64,000 nucleotides of DNA, taken from assembly GCA_900319225.1 (NCBI GenBank), contig ONNV01000009.1, positions 48,043-112,042 of the forward strand, given 5' to 3'. The DNA is from an uncultured Prevotellaceae bacterium. GTDB taxonomy: Bacteria; Bacteroidota; Bacteroidia; Bacteroidales; Bacteroidaceae. Below the pieces are notes generated by a model. The model worked only from the letters and a program-made list of their open reading frames with translations. It was not told the DNA's origin and searched no databases. Positions 26,885 to 34,625 of this stretch are shown here, one piece after another (the first letter of the stretch is position 1; the number at the start of each line of letters is the position of its first letter). The position numbers and the translations under genes are program-made.

Positions 26885-27424
26885 ATGAAAATAAGAAGGA
26901 TAAGAATCTGGCTTTCCCGTGGTTGGTACCGCACACTCTGCAGCGTTTCGCTCCTGCTGTTGCCGTTGTTTACATCGTGCTCTTCAAGCAAGTCTGCATC
27001 CAAGAATGCTGGTACTAACAATTCTGAAGTGGCAGAAAACAAAGAAACTGATTTGACAGCGCAAGACGGTCTTTCTGTTTTGTTTAACTCAAATGATGGA
27101 TCCAGTATGCGTCTCATGTACGGAGTTCAACCTCCTACCGACAAGGAGAACTCATACCCATTGATTGTTTTGAATGGAAAAATAATTAATGTAGACAAAG
27201 ACAAACTGGACGTTTTTGATTTTGAGAAAGACATAAACTCCAAGGAGAAAGTAGCAACATTGTTGGATGTTGATGAGAAAACTATTTTTGCATCATGTTT
27301 GATGACGGATCCTTCATCCATCACTATATGGGGAACACGCGGAAGGAACGGAGTTTTTGAAGTGGTTGACAAAAAGAGATACAGACGTTACAAGTCTTAT
27401 AACGACTACCAGCGTCTCAAGTAA
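26885..27424 (+). CDS. Small lipoprotein with a TonB-receptor plug-like motif
   Basis: A 179-residue protein. Signal peptide with lipobox 'LFTSCSSSK' at about residues 25-35. Its C-terminal half has 'YPLIVLNGKIIN' and, later, 'SSITIWGTRGRNGVFEV', which match in order and spacing the plug domain of SusC-type TonB-dependent receptors (typical text: 'PL.V.DG', then 'AT.IYGSRGANGV'). There is no barrel. So it may be a stand-alone plug-like domain tethered to a membrane. Lies 29 bp after the DUF4419 gene. The likeness is by eye; the function is unknown. Confidence 0.65.
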   Translation: MKIRRIRIWLSRGWYRTLCSVSLLLLPLFTSCSSSKSASKNAGTNNSEVAENKETDLTAQDGLSVLFNSNDGSSMRLMYGVQPPTDKENSYPLIVLNGKIINVDKDKLDVFDFEKDINSKEKVATLLDVDEKTIFASCLMTDPSSITIWGTRGRNGVFEVVDKKRYRRYKSYNDYQRLK

Positions 27425-27635
27425 TCGGCAAATCTTTTTACAGTTCACCAAACTATCAGGTAAGGACAATAAGCATTGCTTAGCAGATGGATACAAAAGA
27501 TGTTGGCAATCCTTACTGAATCCTTACTGAAAATTTCACAACTCATCGGAACTCCTCGGAATACGTTTTTTGGGAATTATAACAGTATCAGTAATTTATG
27601 CCAAAAATATATTCCGATAGTTTCCTGCCAAATGT

Positions 27636-27650
27636 TCTCGTATGCTCCAC
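27636..27650 (+). other. att-like direct repeat, right copy
   Basis: TCTCGTATGCTCCAC repeats the tRNA-Ala 3' end. The bases just before it do not resemble a tRNA, so this is a repeat of the end only. It overlaps the start of an inverted repeat, ATGCTCCACAT to ATGTGGAGCAT (27642-27698), that encloses a terminator-like AAAAGAGG...CCTCTTTTT hairpin. Confidence 0.68.
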
Positions 27651-27796
27651 ATGCTAAAAGAGGTCGCAATGCGGCCTCTTTTTGTATGTGGAGCATGTGG
27701 AACCTCTTTTTAGTTTCCTTTCGGAAACGGGCGGCCCTCCGGGACCGCTCTCACCCTCCGGGTTCGCCCCAATACATTTGTTCCTGACGTTATTGA

Positions 27797-27928
27797 TTAT
27801 ATTTCCAACTCTGTAGTCCATTCATAGACAGGCTGGATTTTTATCTTGCGTCCGTCTTGCTCTATCTCACCACTCTCGTGATCGGTCAGCAATAACAGAT
27901 CATCGCATTTGGTCTGTCTAGCGAAAAG
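27797..27928 (-). pseudogene. 3' remnant of an unknown gene
   Basis: Forty-three sense codons read LFARQTKCDDLLLL, then a charged stretch, and end PVYEWTTELEI before a TAA. The frame has no start and is closed upstream by a stop. Composition is normal for a protein end, so this is probably what remains of a gene, perhaps an ATPase of the DUF4143 kind. A second, weaker fragment of 28 codons lies at 28079-28165 on the same strand. The 878-bp stretch 27425-28302 otherwise holds hairpins near 27690-27770 and the iterons listed next. Confidence 0.45.
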
Positions 27929-27940
27929 TATGCATTAAAA

Positions 27941-28024
27941 TGCGATATTTTACAGAAAACGTTTTTATAGGAATGCGATATTTTACAGAAATAGCACACT
28001 AACAAATACGATATTGTGCAGAAT
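27941..28024. repeat. Three direct repeats with exact 33-bp spacing
   Basis: TGCGATATTTTACAGAAA at 27941 and 27974, and a diverged copy TACGATATTGTGCAGAAT at 28007. Equal spacing of 33 bp is about three helical turns, as expected for a cooperative protein binding site. They lie upstream (minus strand) of the gene remnant at 27797-27928. Confidence 0.75.
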
Positions 28025-28188
28025 CGATACTGAATAATACATGTGCATATGAAAAAATCTATCGGCATTACAGATGCTCTAAAGACAGTTTTCTTCTAAA
28101 ACATAACCAACTTTAGTGCCAAATTCTTCTATGTCATAATCACGCACAATTAGAAATATTCTTTATTTGTTATTTTACTCCGAATAAC

Positions 28189-28214
28189 TGACTACAATGA
28201 CAACTTTTCGGAAT
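28189..28214 (+). repeat. 26-bp upstream repeat, copy 1
   Basis: Identical to 29161-29186. It contains GACAACTTTTCGGAAT. It lies 89 bp before the start of the CarboxypepD_reg-like gene, a suitable place for a regulator site. Confidence 0.8.
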
Positions 28215-28276
28215 TCATAGGAAACTTGTAACGATATTGCAGCGCCTAATTGTTGTTTTGACAATCTATCTATGCT

Positions 28277-28284
28277 TACATTTG
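28277..28284 (+). promoter_or_regulatory. -7 box for the gene at 28303
   Basis: TACATTTG, 18 bp before the ATG at 28303; this supports the later start over one at 28237. Confidence 0.6.
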
Positions 28285-28302
28285 TCACAAAAACAAAAGC
28301 AT

Positions 28303-29106
28303 ATGAATGCGCTAAAACTTGTTTTCCTTACGGTGTTGTTGGTTGTTCAGGCTGTAATACCCACGGCGTTTGCTCAGTATAACCCAATGGTGGGTGATAC
28401 AATCTCCGGTGTAATCTGTGATAAAGATGGCCCCGTGATGCTGGTAAACGTGGCGGAGCGTGATTCATCGGGCCGTATAGTAGCTCATGCTATCACTGAT
28501 TTTGGTGGTTATTTCTCTTTTTGTCTGGTAAATCCTGATGACAGGATGCAGATAACCTTTGTTGGTTATGAAACGATGGAAATCCCTATTGACACGACAT
28601 TCTTTGAGATCAAGATGAAGGATGAGGAGTTGATAGAGGATGACTCTACAATACCAGATTCCAGTCCTCACGGCCGTGGAATCATCGGAAGTGAATCCTA
28701 TACAATGGAGGAACTCCAGAAGAATGCTCCACAGGATTACCTTTGCGGGTATGTAATGAAGGATCCATGGGGAAATTATCTATATGGCTTATATCTAGTT
28801 AAGGAAGGAAAGAAATACAGCTTGGTGTATAAGAAACTTGATTACTCTGAAACCAGAAGCATTAAGTCCCGCCAAGCCAGAAAACTGATATTATCTGTTG
28901 AAAACAAAATTGCCTATGCCGATACTCCCAAGAGTACTGCCAATACTGTAAGAAGCAACGGAGTGGTTGTTTATGTGACAACATTTTATGATGGTAACAC
29001 TGCCTACGCAGTTACTCCCGGTAAGGCTGCTTATTACTGGACTAGTGGTTCTGAGGATATTCCGGATGAAACTTGGCAGCAAGAATACTTGAATTTCATG
29101 AGGTAA
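28303..29106 (+). CDS. Exported protein with a CarboxypepD_reg-like domain
   Basis: A 267-residue protein with a signal peptide ending 'PTAFAQ'. A TTG at 28237 would put 22 residues before it and overlaps the promoter. Residues about 30-115 ('DTISGVICDKDGPVMLVNV', 'AITDFGGYFSFCL', 'ITFVGYET') match the beta-sandwich domain found at the N-terminus of SusC-type receptors. The remaining part has 'GYVMKDPWGNYLYGLYL' and no recognised domain. A 26-bp sequence before this gene is repeated before the TonB-like gene that follows, which suggests joint control. Confidence 0.72.
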   Translation: MNALKLVFLTVLLVVQAVIPTAFAQYNPMVGDTISGVICDKDGPVMLVNVAERDSSGRIVAHAITDFGGYFSFCLVNPDDRMQITFVGYETMEIPIDTTFFEIKMKDEELIEDDSTIPDSSPHGRGIIGSESYTMEELQKNAPQDYLCGYVMKDPWGNYLYGLYLVKEGKKYSLVYKKLDYSETRSIKSRQARKLILSVENKIAYADTPKSTANTVRSNGVVVYVTTFYDGNTAYAVTPGKAAYYWTSGSEDIPDETWQQEYLNFMR

Positions 29107-29126
29107 GTTTTCTCAGAATAAAGAGG

Positions 29127-29159
29127 ATGTGGAAAAGGGGACTGTCCCCTTTTCCACAT
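29127..29159. repeat. 33-bp GGGGAC palindrome, left of the TonB-like gene
   Basis: ATGTGGAAAAGGGGAC, T, then its reverse complement; perfect and identical to 29924-29956. The two flank the TonB-like gene. Confidence 0.92.
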
Positions 29160-29160
29160 T

Positions 29161-29186
29161 TGACTACAATGACAACTTTTCGGAAT
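29161..29186 (+). repeat. 26-bp upstream repeat, copy 2
   Basis: Identical to 28189-28214; 60 bp before the start of the TonB-like gene. Confidence 0.8.
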
Positions 29187-29246
29187 AACCACAGAAATAG
29201 GACGTATTTGTAATATTTTGCCGTTCTGAAAGAAAAACAAGATGTT

Positions 29247-29918
29247 ATGAGAATAAATAGAGTTCAATCCTTTACATCTAAAGATTGGTGCTACATGGCA
29301 TTCAGCTTATTCTTTATGATACTGATGACATCCTGCCGCAGCACGGTAAGGCCAGTCTCAGATAAATTGTCTCAAAGTACAATTACTGCTGCAGTTGATG
29401 AATCTTATCAGGAAGATAGCTCTAAAAGAATCGTTTATGCTCCCAACGGCGACATGGTAGATTGGGAAGATATTTATATTGATGATGAACCTACCGATAC
29501 AAACGAAATTTATATGGTAGTTGAAGATTCTCCTCAGTTCCCGGGCGGCTTGCAGGCTTTGTTTGATTATCTGCATGATAACATAAAGTATCCAGAATCG
29601 TGCCGCAGGGATAGTATTCAAGGACGTGTAATTATCTCCTTTGTGGTAGAGAAGGATGGTAGTATTAATAGCGCAGAGATAGTAAAAGGTGTACATGAAC
29701 AACTAGATGCTGAGGCACTGAGGGTTATTGACGCCATGCCTAAATGGAAGCCTGGTAAACAACGCGGTAAGACGGTACGCGTAAAATACGCCATTCCTGT
29801 AAATTTCAGGCTGGACGGCTCTCCAAATCTAACAGACCCAAGATTGACTGACAGGGTAATAGAAAACAAGACAGCCGACATAATAGAAATAGTTGAAGAA
29901 GATTCTTATATCGAATGA
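29247..29918 (+). CDS. TonB C-terminal domain lipoprotein
   Basis: A 223-residue protein. Residues 1-30 form an N-terminal signal with 'MILMTSC' (lipobox-like, cysteine about residue 30). Residues about 95-193 are a TonB C-terminal domain: 'PQFPGGLQALFDYLHDNIKYPE', 'GRVIISFVVEKDGSI' and 'MPKWKPGKQRGKTVRVKYAIPVNF'. Unlike true TonB it has no proline-rich spacer, and the N-terminus looks like a lipoprotein signal rather than an inner-membrane anchor. It may act outside the usual ExbBD-TonB complex. Perfect palindromes flank it. Confidence 0.82.
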   Translation: MRINRVQSFTSKDWCYMAFSLFFMILMTSCRSTVRPVSDKLSQSTITAAVDESYQEDSSKRIVYAPNGDMVDWEDIYIDDEPTDTNEIYMVVEDSPQFPGGLQALFDYLHDNIKYPESCRRDSIQGRVIISFVVEKDGSINSAEIVKGVHEQLDAEALRVIDAMPKWKPGKQRGKTVRVKYAIPVNFRLDGSPNLTDPRLTDRVIENKTADIIEIVEEDSYIE

Positions 29919-29923
29919 ATCTG

Positions 29924-29956
29924 ATGTGGAAAAGGGGACTGTCCCCTTTTCCACAT
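29924..29956. repeat. 33-bp GGGGAC palindrome, right of the TonB-like gene
   Basis: Same sequence as 29127-29159, 5 bp after the TonB-like stop and just before the end of the convergent permease gene. It may also act as a terminator. Confidence 0.92.
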
Positions 29957-29958
29957 TT

Positions 29959-32394
29959 CTATTCACTTTTGATTACCAGGGCGGGGTTTTCGCGGGCGGT
30001 GCGGAAGACGCGGCGGGCTACGGAGGCGAATATCAGGAGTGCCATGAAGAGGAGGATGATGGCGTAGATCCACCAGCGGATGGTGGCTATCTTGGCAAAA
30101 TGCTGTAGCCATGAGTGCATCACTATGGTTCCTGCGGTGAATGACAGGGCGGCCGATACCACCAGCACGACGGCATATTCACGTAGCAGGGAGAGCGCTA
30201 TGTCCTTTACGCTGGCTCCGTGCACTTTACGGACGGCAATCTCGCGTCTGCGCTCCTGGCATGCCAGGGTGATGGCCATGAAGACTCCCAGAATGGCTAT
30301 GATTATGCAGACAAGGCCTGCCACTGTCATCAGCTTAACCAGAGTCCTGTCAGATTTTAGGAACTCATCCATCCAGTCATCCATGTACGATGCATAGGCG
30401 GTCCAAGGAGCCTTTTCTACAAGACTGTCAAGAGCGGCGGCAAACTCCTTTCTCCTGGAGGGGTCAAATTTGGCAATCACGTTATATGATTCACCCGGAT
30501 TATGTGGTGAGCGGAATATATTGGATGTGTTGAAGAATACCAGAGGGGAGGCTTCGGACACAGGGCCGTCAAGATAGAGGTCTTTCAGTACCGCCACGAT
30601 GGTCAGAGGCTTGAGGTTGGGATATCTTAACTGATATATGGTCTTACCAAGCGGGTCATCGATGCCAAGAATACGGCATGTGGCCTCCGTTACCACGATT
30701 TCATCGGGACCTATCACATCGGGGACGGTTCCTTGCAGGACAGTGAAACCGTATGCGCTGTTGCTCGCATCACCCATGATGATTGCCCTGATACTCACGG
30801 GATCAGACAATGCTGATTCATCGGCCACAAACTGATAGGAGCTTGAAAAACTTTGTCTGGATACAAAACTGTAGTTGGTTGTCTTGGCATACTCAACCAT
30901 AGGCAACGAGCTGAGCTCCTGGCTTAACCGGCTGAGATACTGGTTGCGCGTGCTTGTGATGTCTTGCCTTATTGCCTGCTCATCAACCAGTTGGGAGTCT
31001 GCATTATATGTCCGGTTAAAGTAAACGTTGTCATCATTAGTCATCTCTATGTTCACAACGCCGTTTATGCCGATGCCCCAGTTGCTGTTACACAGGAACT
31101 TGATCTGACGTATCAGGACCGATGAGCAGAATATGCAGAAAAGGCTTATGGAAAGCTGTACGGTAAGTCCTGCCATCCTGAACCTCTTGCTGCGTGACTT
31201 GCCCTGGGTCATCATGTTGTTGAGCGAGTCCTTGAGTATGATTGCGATGGTTATTACTCCGGCTGCGAGCGACAATATGAAAGCCGATGCCATGACAATG
31301 AGGCATCCCCAGACTATCATCATGGAATTGCCGCCTATGAATGTGAAATCGGCAAAATGGTCCTTGATAAGAAACAGCCCGCACAATGCCACAATTAGCG
31401 ATATGGTAAACTCAACAGCCATCTCAACAGAGAGCATGACAACCAGTTTCCTGACAGATGAACCGCATGAGCGGCGCAGTCCCATCTCCTTGCGGCGGCC
31501 GGTGATGCGTGTCACGGTCATGGATATGGAGTTGACAATGGCGCACATGATGAGCAACAGGCTGGTCAGGGCGATGAAACGTACGTGCTTGGCGTCCATC
31601 GGACTTTTTATCACTCCTTCATGCAACTTGCTGATATTGACTAGCTTTACTGACGGATAACTGCTGTCGGGATCAACAATGCCGGATATCTCTTTTTCCA
31701 GTTTCTCCATATCGGTGCCTTTGCGAACCTTAAAGAGGACCATCCTGCTATAGTAGTTATAAGGGTTCTGAGATGAAATGTCATCCAAATTTGACTGAGC
31801 CATCATGTTGATATTCAGAGCCTTTAGGAATGAATGGTTGAGGTCACGGAATACTCCCGATACTTTGCAGCCGAACGGTTCATCATCATTACCCACATAT
31901 GTTCCACCTCCCATCACACCTATGGAATTGATTTCACCTGTGGTCATGTTCCTACCCAACTCTACATCGGATCCGAAAGTCCTTTTTGCAGCCGATTCGG
32001 ATATGCAGAGACCGTAATCATCAGGGAGACCTCCCGGCTTTCCTTTAATCACATCAAGTCCTATCATTTCCATAAAGTTACTGTCCATGTTGGCGGCAAT
32101 GGAACCATCCACTAATAAACAGCCCACCATTTCTATATCCTTGAGGCGTTTCAGCTGGGCCAGACTTTCATCGGTAATAGGACTATAAAGGTTGTTCACC
32201 ATCAGGCCGGTACGGACTGTATATATGCGGTCCCAATCCTTGATTGTCTTGTCATAGGTGTTCTCAAACCAATACCAGTATGCCGAAAGGGAGAGAGCAA
32301 TGAAACCTACTGCCAGGCCCAGGACGCAGAGCAGGTTCTGGACTGCAAATTTATGGATATTGCGCAGAGCTACTTTGAGATAATGAAGGATCAT
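29959..32394 (-). CDS. FtsX/MacB-type ABC transporter permease
   Basis: An 811-residue membrane protein with the eight-plus-helix double layout of Bacteroidetes permeases. One helix at about 20-42, a periplasmic MacB-type domain (about 45-240), three helices of the first FtsX domain (about 270-400), a further single helix (about 420-445), a second periplasmic domain (about 450-670), and the second FtsX domain (about 690-800) with 'RRREIAVRKVHGASVKDI'. It would work with a separate ATPase that is not in the window. A TAATTTTG box lies on the minus strand at 32418-32425. Confidence 0.9.
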   Translation of the reverse strand: MILHYLKVALRNIHKFAVQNLLCVLGLAVGFIALSLSAYWYWFENTYDKTIKDWDRIYTVRTGLMVNNLYSPITDESLAQLKRLKDIEMVGCLLVDGSIAANMDSNFMEMIGLDVIKGKPGGLPDDYGLCISESAAKRTFGSDVELGRNMTTGEINSIGVMGGGTYVGNDDEPFGCKVSGVFRDLNHSFLKALNINMMAQSNLDDISSQNPYNYYSRMVLFKVRKGTDMEKLEKEISGIVDPDSSYPSVKLVNISKLHEGVIKSPMDAKHVRFIALTSLLLIMCAIVNSISMTVTRITGRRKEMGLRRSCGSSVRKLVVMLSVEMAVEFTISLIVALCGLFLIKDHFADFTFIGGNSMMIVWGCLIVMASAFILSLAAGVITIAIILKDSLNNMMTQGKSRSKRFRMAGLTVQLSISLFCIFCSSVLIRQIKFLCNSNWGIGINGVVNIEMTNDDNVYFNRTYNADSQLVDEQAIRQDITSTRNQYLSRLSQELSSLPMVEYAKTTNYSFVSRQSFSSSYQFVADESALSDPVSIRAIIMGDASNSAYGFTVLQGTVPDVIGPDEIVVTEATCRILGIDDPLGKTIYQLRYPNLKPLTIVAVLKDLYLDGPVSEASPLVFFNTSNIFRSPHNPGESYNVIAKFDPSRRKEFAAALDSLVEKAPWTAYASYMDDWMDEFLKSDRTLVKLMTVAGLVCIIIAILGVFMAITLACQERRREIAVRKVHGASVKDIALSLLREYAVVLVVSAALSFTAGTIVMHSWLQHFAKIATIRWWIYAIILLFMALLIFASVARRVFRTARENPALVIKSE

Positions 32395-32417
32395 ATCAGG
32401 ACTTTTTGATTATTGCC

Positions 32418-32425
32418 CAAAATTA
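32418..32425 (-). promoter_or_regulatory. -7 box for the FtsX-type permease gene
   Basis: TAATTTTG on the minus strand, 23 bp before the ATG. Confidence 0.55.
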
Positions 32426-32483
32426 TCGGCTCACCGGACATTAATCAAAAGAAATAGTTATGAATTTGCGTTAAGGGGCTGAA

Positions 32484-32519
32484 ATTGTCTAATTTTTGGA
32501 CAATTTGTAGATATCTTTG
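32484..32519 (+). promoter_or_regulatory. mnmA promoter with palindrome
   Basis: TATCTTTG (32512-32519) is only 4 bp before the mnmA ATG. Just upstream, ATTGTC-TAATTTTTG-GACAAT is an inverted repeat overlapping the expected -33 area. If the box is real, the mRNA starts at or next to the start codon. Confidence 0.6.
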
Positions 32520-32523
32520 CGGC

Positions 32524-33906
32524 ATGAAAGTGTGCGTAGGCCTGTCGGGTGGAGTGGACTCCAGCGTAGCGGCTCTGTTGCTTAAGCAGCAGGGGTATGA
32601 CGTGTTTGCCATGTTCATGCAGAACTGGCATGACACCGAGGGCACGCTGCACGGTGACTGCGAGTGGGAGGAGGATCGTCTGGTGGCCGAGATGGTGGCC
32701 AAGAAGATTGGCATCCCGTTCCATTTCGTGGACCTGAGTGACGAGTACCGCCGCCGCGTGGTGGACTATATGTTCTCAGAGTATGAGCAGGGCCGTACCC
32801 CCAATCCCGATGTACTGTGCAACCGCGAGATCAAGTTTGATGCGTTCCTGGATGCCGCCCTCAAGCTGGGCGCTGACATGGTGGCTACCGGACATTACTG
32901 CCGCAAGGAGGTCGTGGACGGGCCTGACGGGAAGCCTATATACCGTATTTTTGAAGGTGTGGATCCGGGTAAGGACCAGAGCTATTTCCTGTGTCAGCTT
33001 AGCCAGGAGCAGTTGTCACGTGCTTTGTTCCCGATAGGGCATCTGCTCAAGAAAGAGGTGCGTGAGATTGCCGCACAGGCTGCTCTGCCATCGGCCAACA
33101 AGAAGGACTCGCAGGGTATCTGTTTTGTGGGCAAGGTGGATCTGCCGGAGTTCCTTAAGCAGAAACTCAAGAGCGTTAAGGGTAACATAGTTGAGGTCTA
33201 CCCGGAGTTCTATACTTCAAATTCACACTTTAAGTTCCAGCAGGAGACGCTCTCCGGCATTACGGCCGATGGCGCCGCCGCAAATATGGTGACGGGTTAT
33301 ATCAGTGAGGACAAGTGTACCGGTACGCTCTGCTCCAACCATTATGACCCGGAAAAGATTGCCCGCTTGGCCGATGAGACCCTGGAGCGTCTGGCCACTC
33401 CTTACCGTTACGATTCCATAAGATTCATTACTGAGACATACCGCTCCGGCCACAAGCACGTTAAGAAAACACGTTACAAGGCCAACCCGTGGGGAAAGAT
33501 CATCGGCACGCATGACGGAGCGCAGTTCTTTACCATCGGCCAGCGTCATGGACTGAATGTGGGCGGGCATGATGATTCACTTTTTGTGATTGCTACCGAT
33601 ATTGACACCAACACAGTCTATGCAGGTGAGGGGCATACCCATCCCGGATTGTCTCGCAGCTGCCTTTGCATAGATGCTTCACAGATACATTGGATACGTC
33701 CGGATTTGGAAATGGGGGTGGGCGAGGTACGCCGTTACCGCGTGCGTATACGCTACCGCCAGCCCCTTCAGGACGCCTGGCTCATACAGCGCCCCACCGG
33801 CCTCTTCATTCTGTTTGACGAGCCCCAGCGCGGCATCACCCCCGGTCAGTTTGCTGTCTGGTATGCTGCAGATGATGAAATGCTGGGCTCCGGCGTAATC
33901 AGATAG
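32524..33906 (+). CDS. mnmA: tRNA-specific 2-thiouridylase MnmA
   Basis: A 460-residue enzyme that puts sulfur on U34 of Lys, Glu and Gln tRNAs. Start chosen at 32524 because a -7 box ends 4 bp before it. The PP-loop is 'GLSGGVDSSVAA' near the N-terminus; the catalytic cysteines are in 'NPDVLCNREIKF' and 'SQGICFVGK'. 'GAQFFTIGQRHGLNVGG' is the central family motif. Between 'KGNIVEV' and that motif are about 100 extra residues ('YPEFYTSNSHFKF' onward) not found in the E. coli enzyme. The gene ends just before a hairpin and an 83-bp repeat array. Confidence 0.93.
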   Translation: MKVCVGLSGGVDSSVAALLLKQQGYDVFAMFMQNWHDTEGTLHGDCEWEEDRLVAEMVAKKIGIPFHFVDLSDEYRRRVVDYMFSEYEQGRTPNPDVLCNREIKFDAFLDAALKLGADMVATGHYCRKEVVDGPDGKPIYRIFEGVDPGKDQSYFLCQLSQEQLSRALFPIGHLLKKEVREIAAQAALPSANKKDSQGICFVGKVDLPEFLKQKLKSVKGNIVEVYPEFYTSNSHFKFQQETLSGITADGAAANMVTGYISEDKCTGTLCSNHYDPEKIARLADETLERLATPYRYDSIRFITETYRSGHKHVKKTRYKANPWGKIIGTHDGAQFFTIGQRHGLNVGGHDDSLFVIATDIDTNTVYAGEGHTHPGLSRSCLCIDASQIHWIRPDLEMGVGEVRRYRVRIRYRQPLQDAWLIQRPTGLFILFDEPQRGITPGQFAVWYAADDEMLGSGVIR

Positions 33907-33915
33907 CGAGCTAAA

Positions 33916-33991
33916 GGGAGCCAAAGGGGACGGTTCTGTTTGGCACCCTTTCGGAAAAAGGGGCCAAACAGAACCGTCCCCTTTGGCTCCC
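33916..33991. repeat. 29-bp inverted repeat, GGGGAC family
   Basis: Arms 33916-33944 and 33963-33991 are exact reverse complements and hold GGGGACGGTTCTGTTTGGC. The loop ACCCTTTCGGAAAAAGGG pairs within itself, so the whole could form one long hairpin just after mnmA. It joins directly onto the array that follows. Confidence 0.9.
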
Positions 33992-34515
33992 TAAGGTGAG
34001 GGGGTAGCCCGCGAGAAAGCGTATTTCCGGCGCACCTTAGGGATGAAAATGGTCCTACGTGCGTTGTGGTTCCCTAAGGTGAGGGGGTAGCCCGCGAGAA
34101 AGCGTATTTCCGGTGTACGTTAGGGATGAAAATGGTCCTACGTGCGCTACGGTTCCCTAAGGTAAGGGGGTAGCCCGCGATATCACGTATTTCCTGCTTA
34201 CCTTAGGGATGAAATCGCTTCTACGTGCGTTACAGTTCCCTAAGGTGAGGGGGGTGGCCCGCGAGAAAGCGTATTTTCCGTGCACCTTAGGGATGAAATC
34301 GCTTCTACGTGCGTTGCAGTTCCCTAAGGTGAGGGGGTAGCCCGCGGGAAAGCGTATTTCCGGCGCACCTTAGGGATGAAAATGGCCCTACGTGCGTTGT
34401 GGTTCCCTAAGGTGAGGGGGTGGCCCGCGAGAAAGCGTATTTCCGGTGCACCTTAGGGATGAAAATGGTCCTACGTACGCTGTAGTTCCCTAAGGTGAGG
34501 GGTGGGCTGCGAGAA
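33991..34515. repeat. 83-bp tandem array, six full units and one part
   Basis: CTAAGGT begins at 33991, 34074, 34157, 34240, 34324, 34407 and 34490, a period of 83 or 84 bp. Each unit has CCCTAAGGTG and, about 37 bp on, CACCTTAGGG, which pair as a hairpin, then a conserved ATGAAAATGGTCCTACGTGCG-like stretch. Units are not identical: changes cluster at two short spots. It fills the gap between mnmA and prs. No open frame is kept through the units. Confidence 0.93.
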
Positions 34516-34580
34516 ACAGTATTGTTGATAAATAATCTAAAATTAGGACAAGTTGGCCCGTAGTGCATGGTAATTATTTG

Positions 34581-34588
34581 TAACTTTG
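34581..34588 (+). promoter_or_regulatory. -7 box for prs
   Basis: TAACTTTG, 37 bp before the prs start and beyond the repeat array. Confidence 0.65.
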
Positions 34589-34625
34589 CACCACTAAATC
34601 AAACTAAACAACTGTCAAATTCCTT

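Noticed and set aside
27600-27655. Second tRNA-Ala gene or tRNA pseudogene
   Set aside because: Only the last 15 bases match; no D or anticodon arm is present upstream.
27886-28068. 60-residue Cys-rich protein on the minus strand
   Set aside because: The frame is made by the three 33-bp-spaced direct repeats (FCKISH twice) and has no similarity or promoter.
33991-34515. CRISPR array
   Set aside because: The whole 83-bp unit is conserved, including what would be spacers, and each unit holds an internal inverted repeat. There are no cas genes. The same reasoning holds for 63594-64000.
34000-34520. Riboswitch before prs
   Set aside because: A purine or PRPP riboswitch was considered, but the upstream DNA is the repeat array and the -7 box at 34581 leaves only a short leader with no clear fold.
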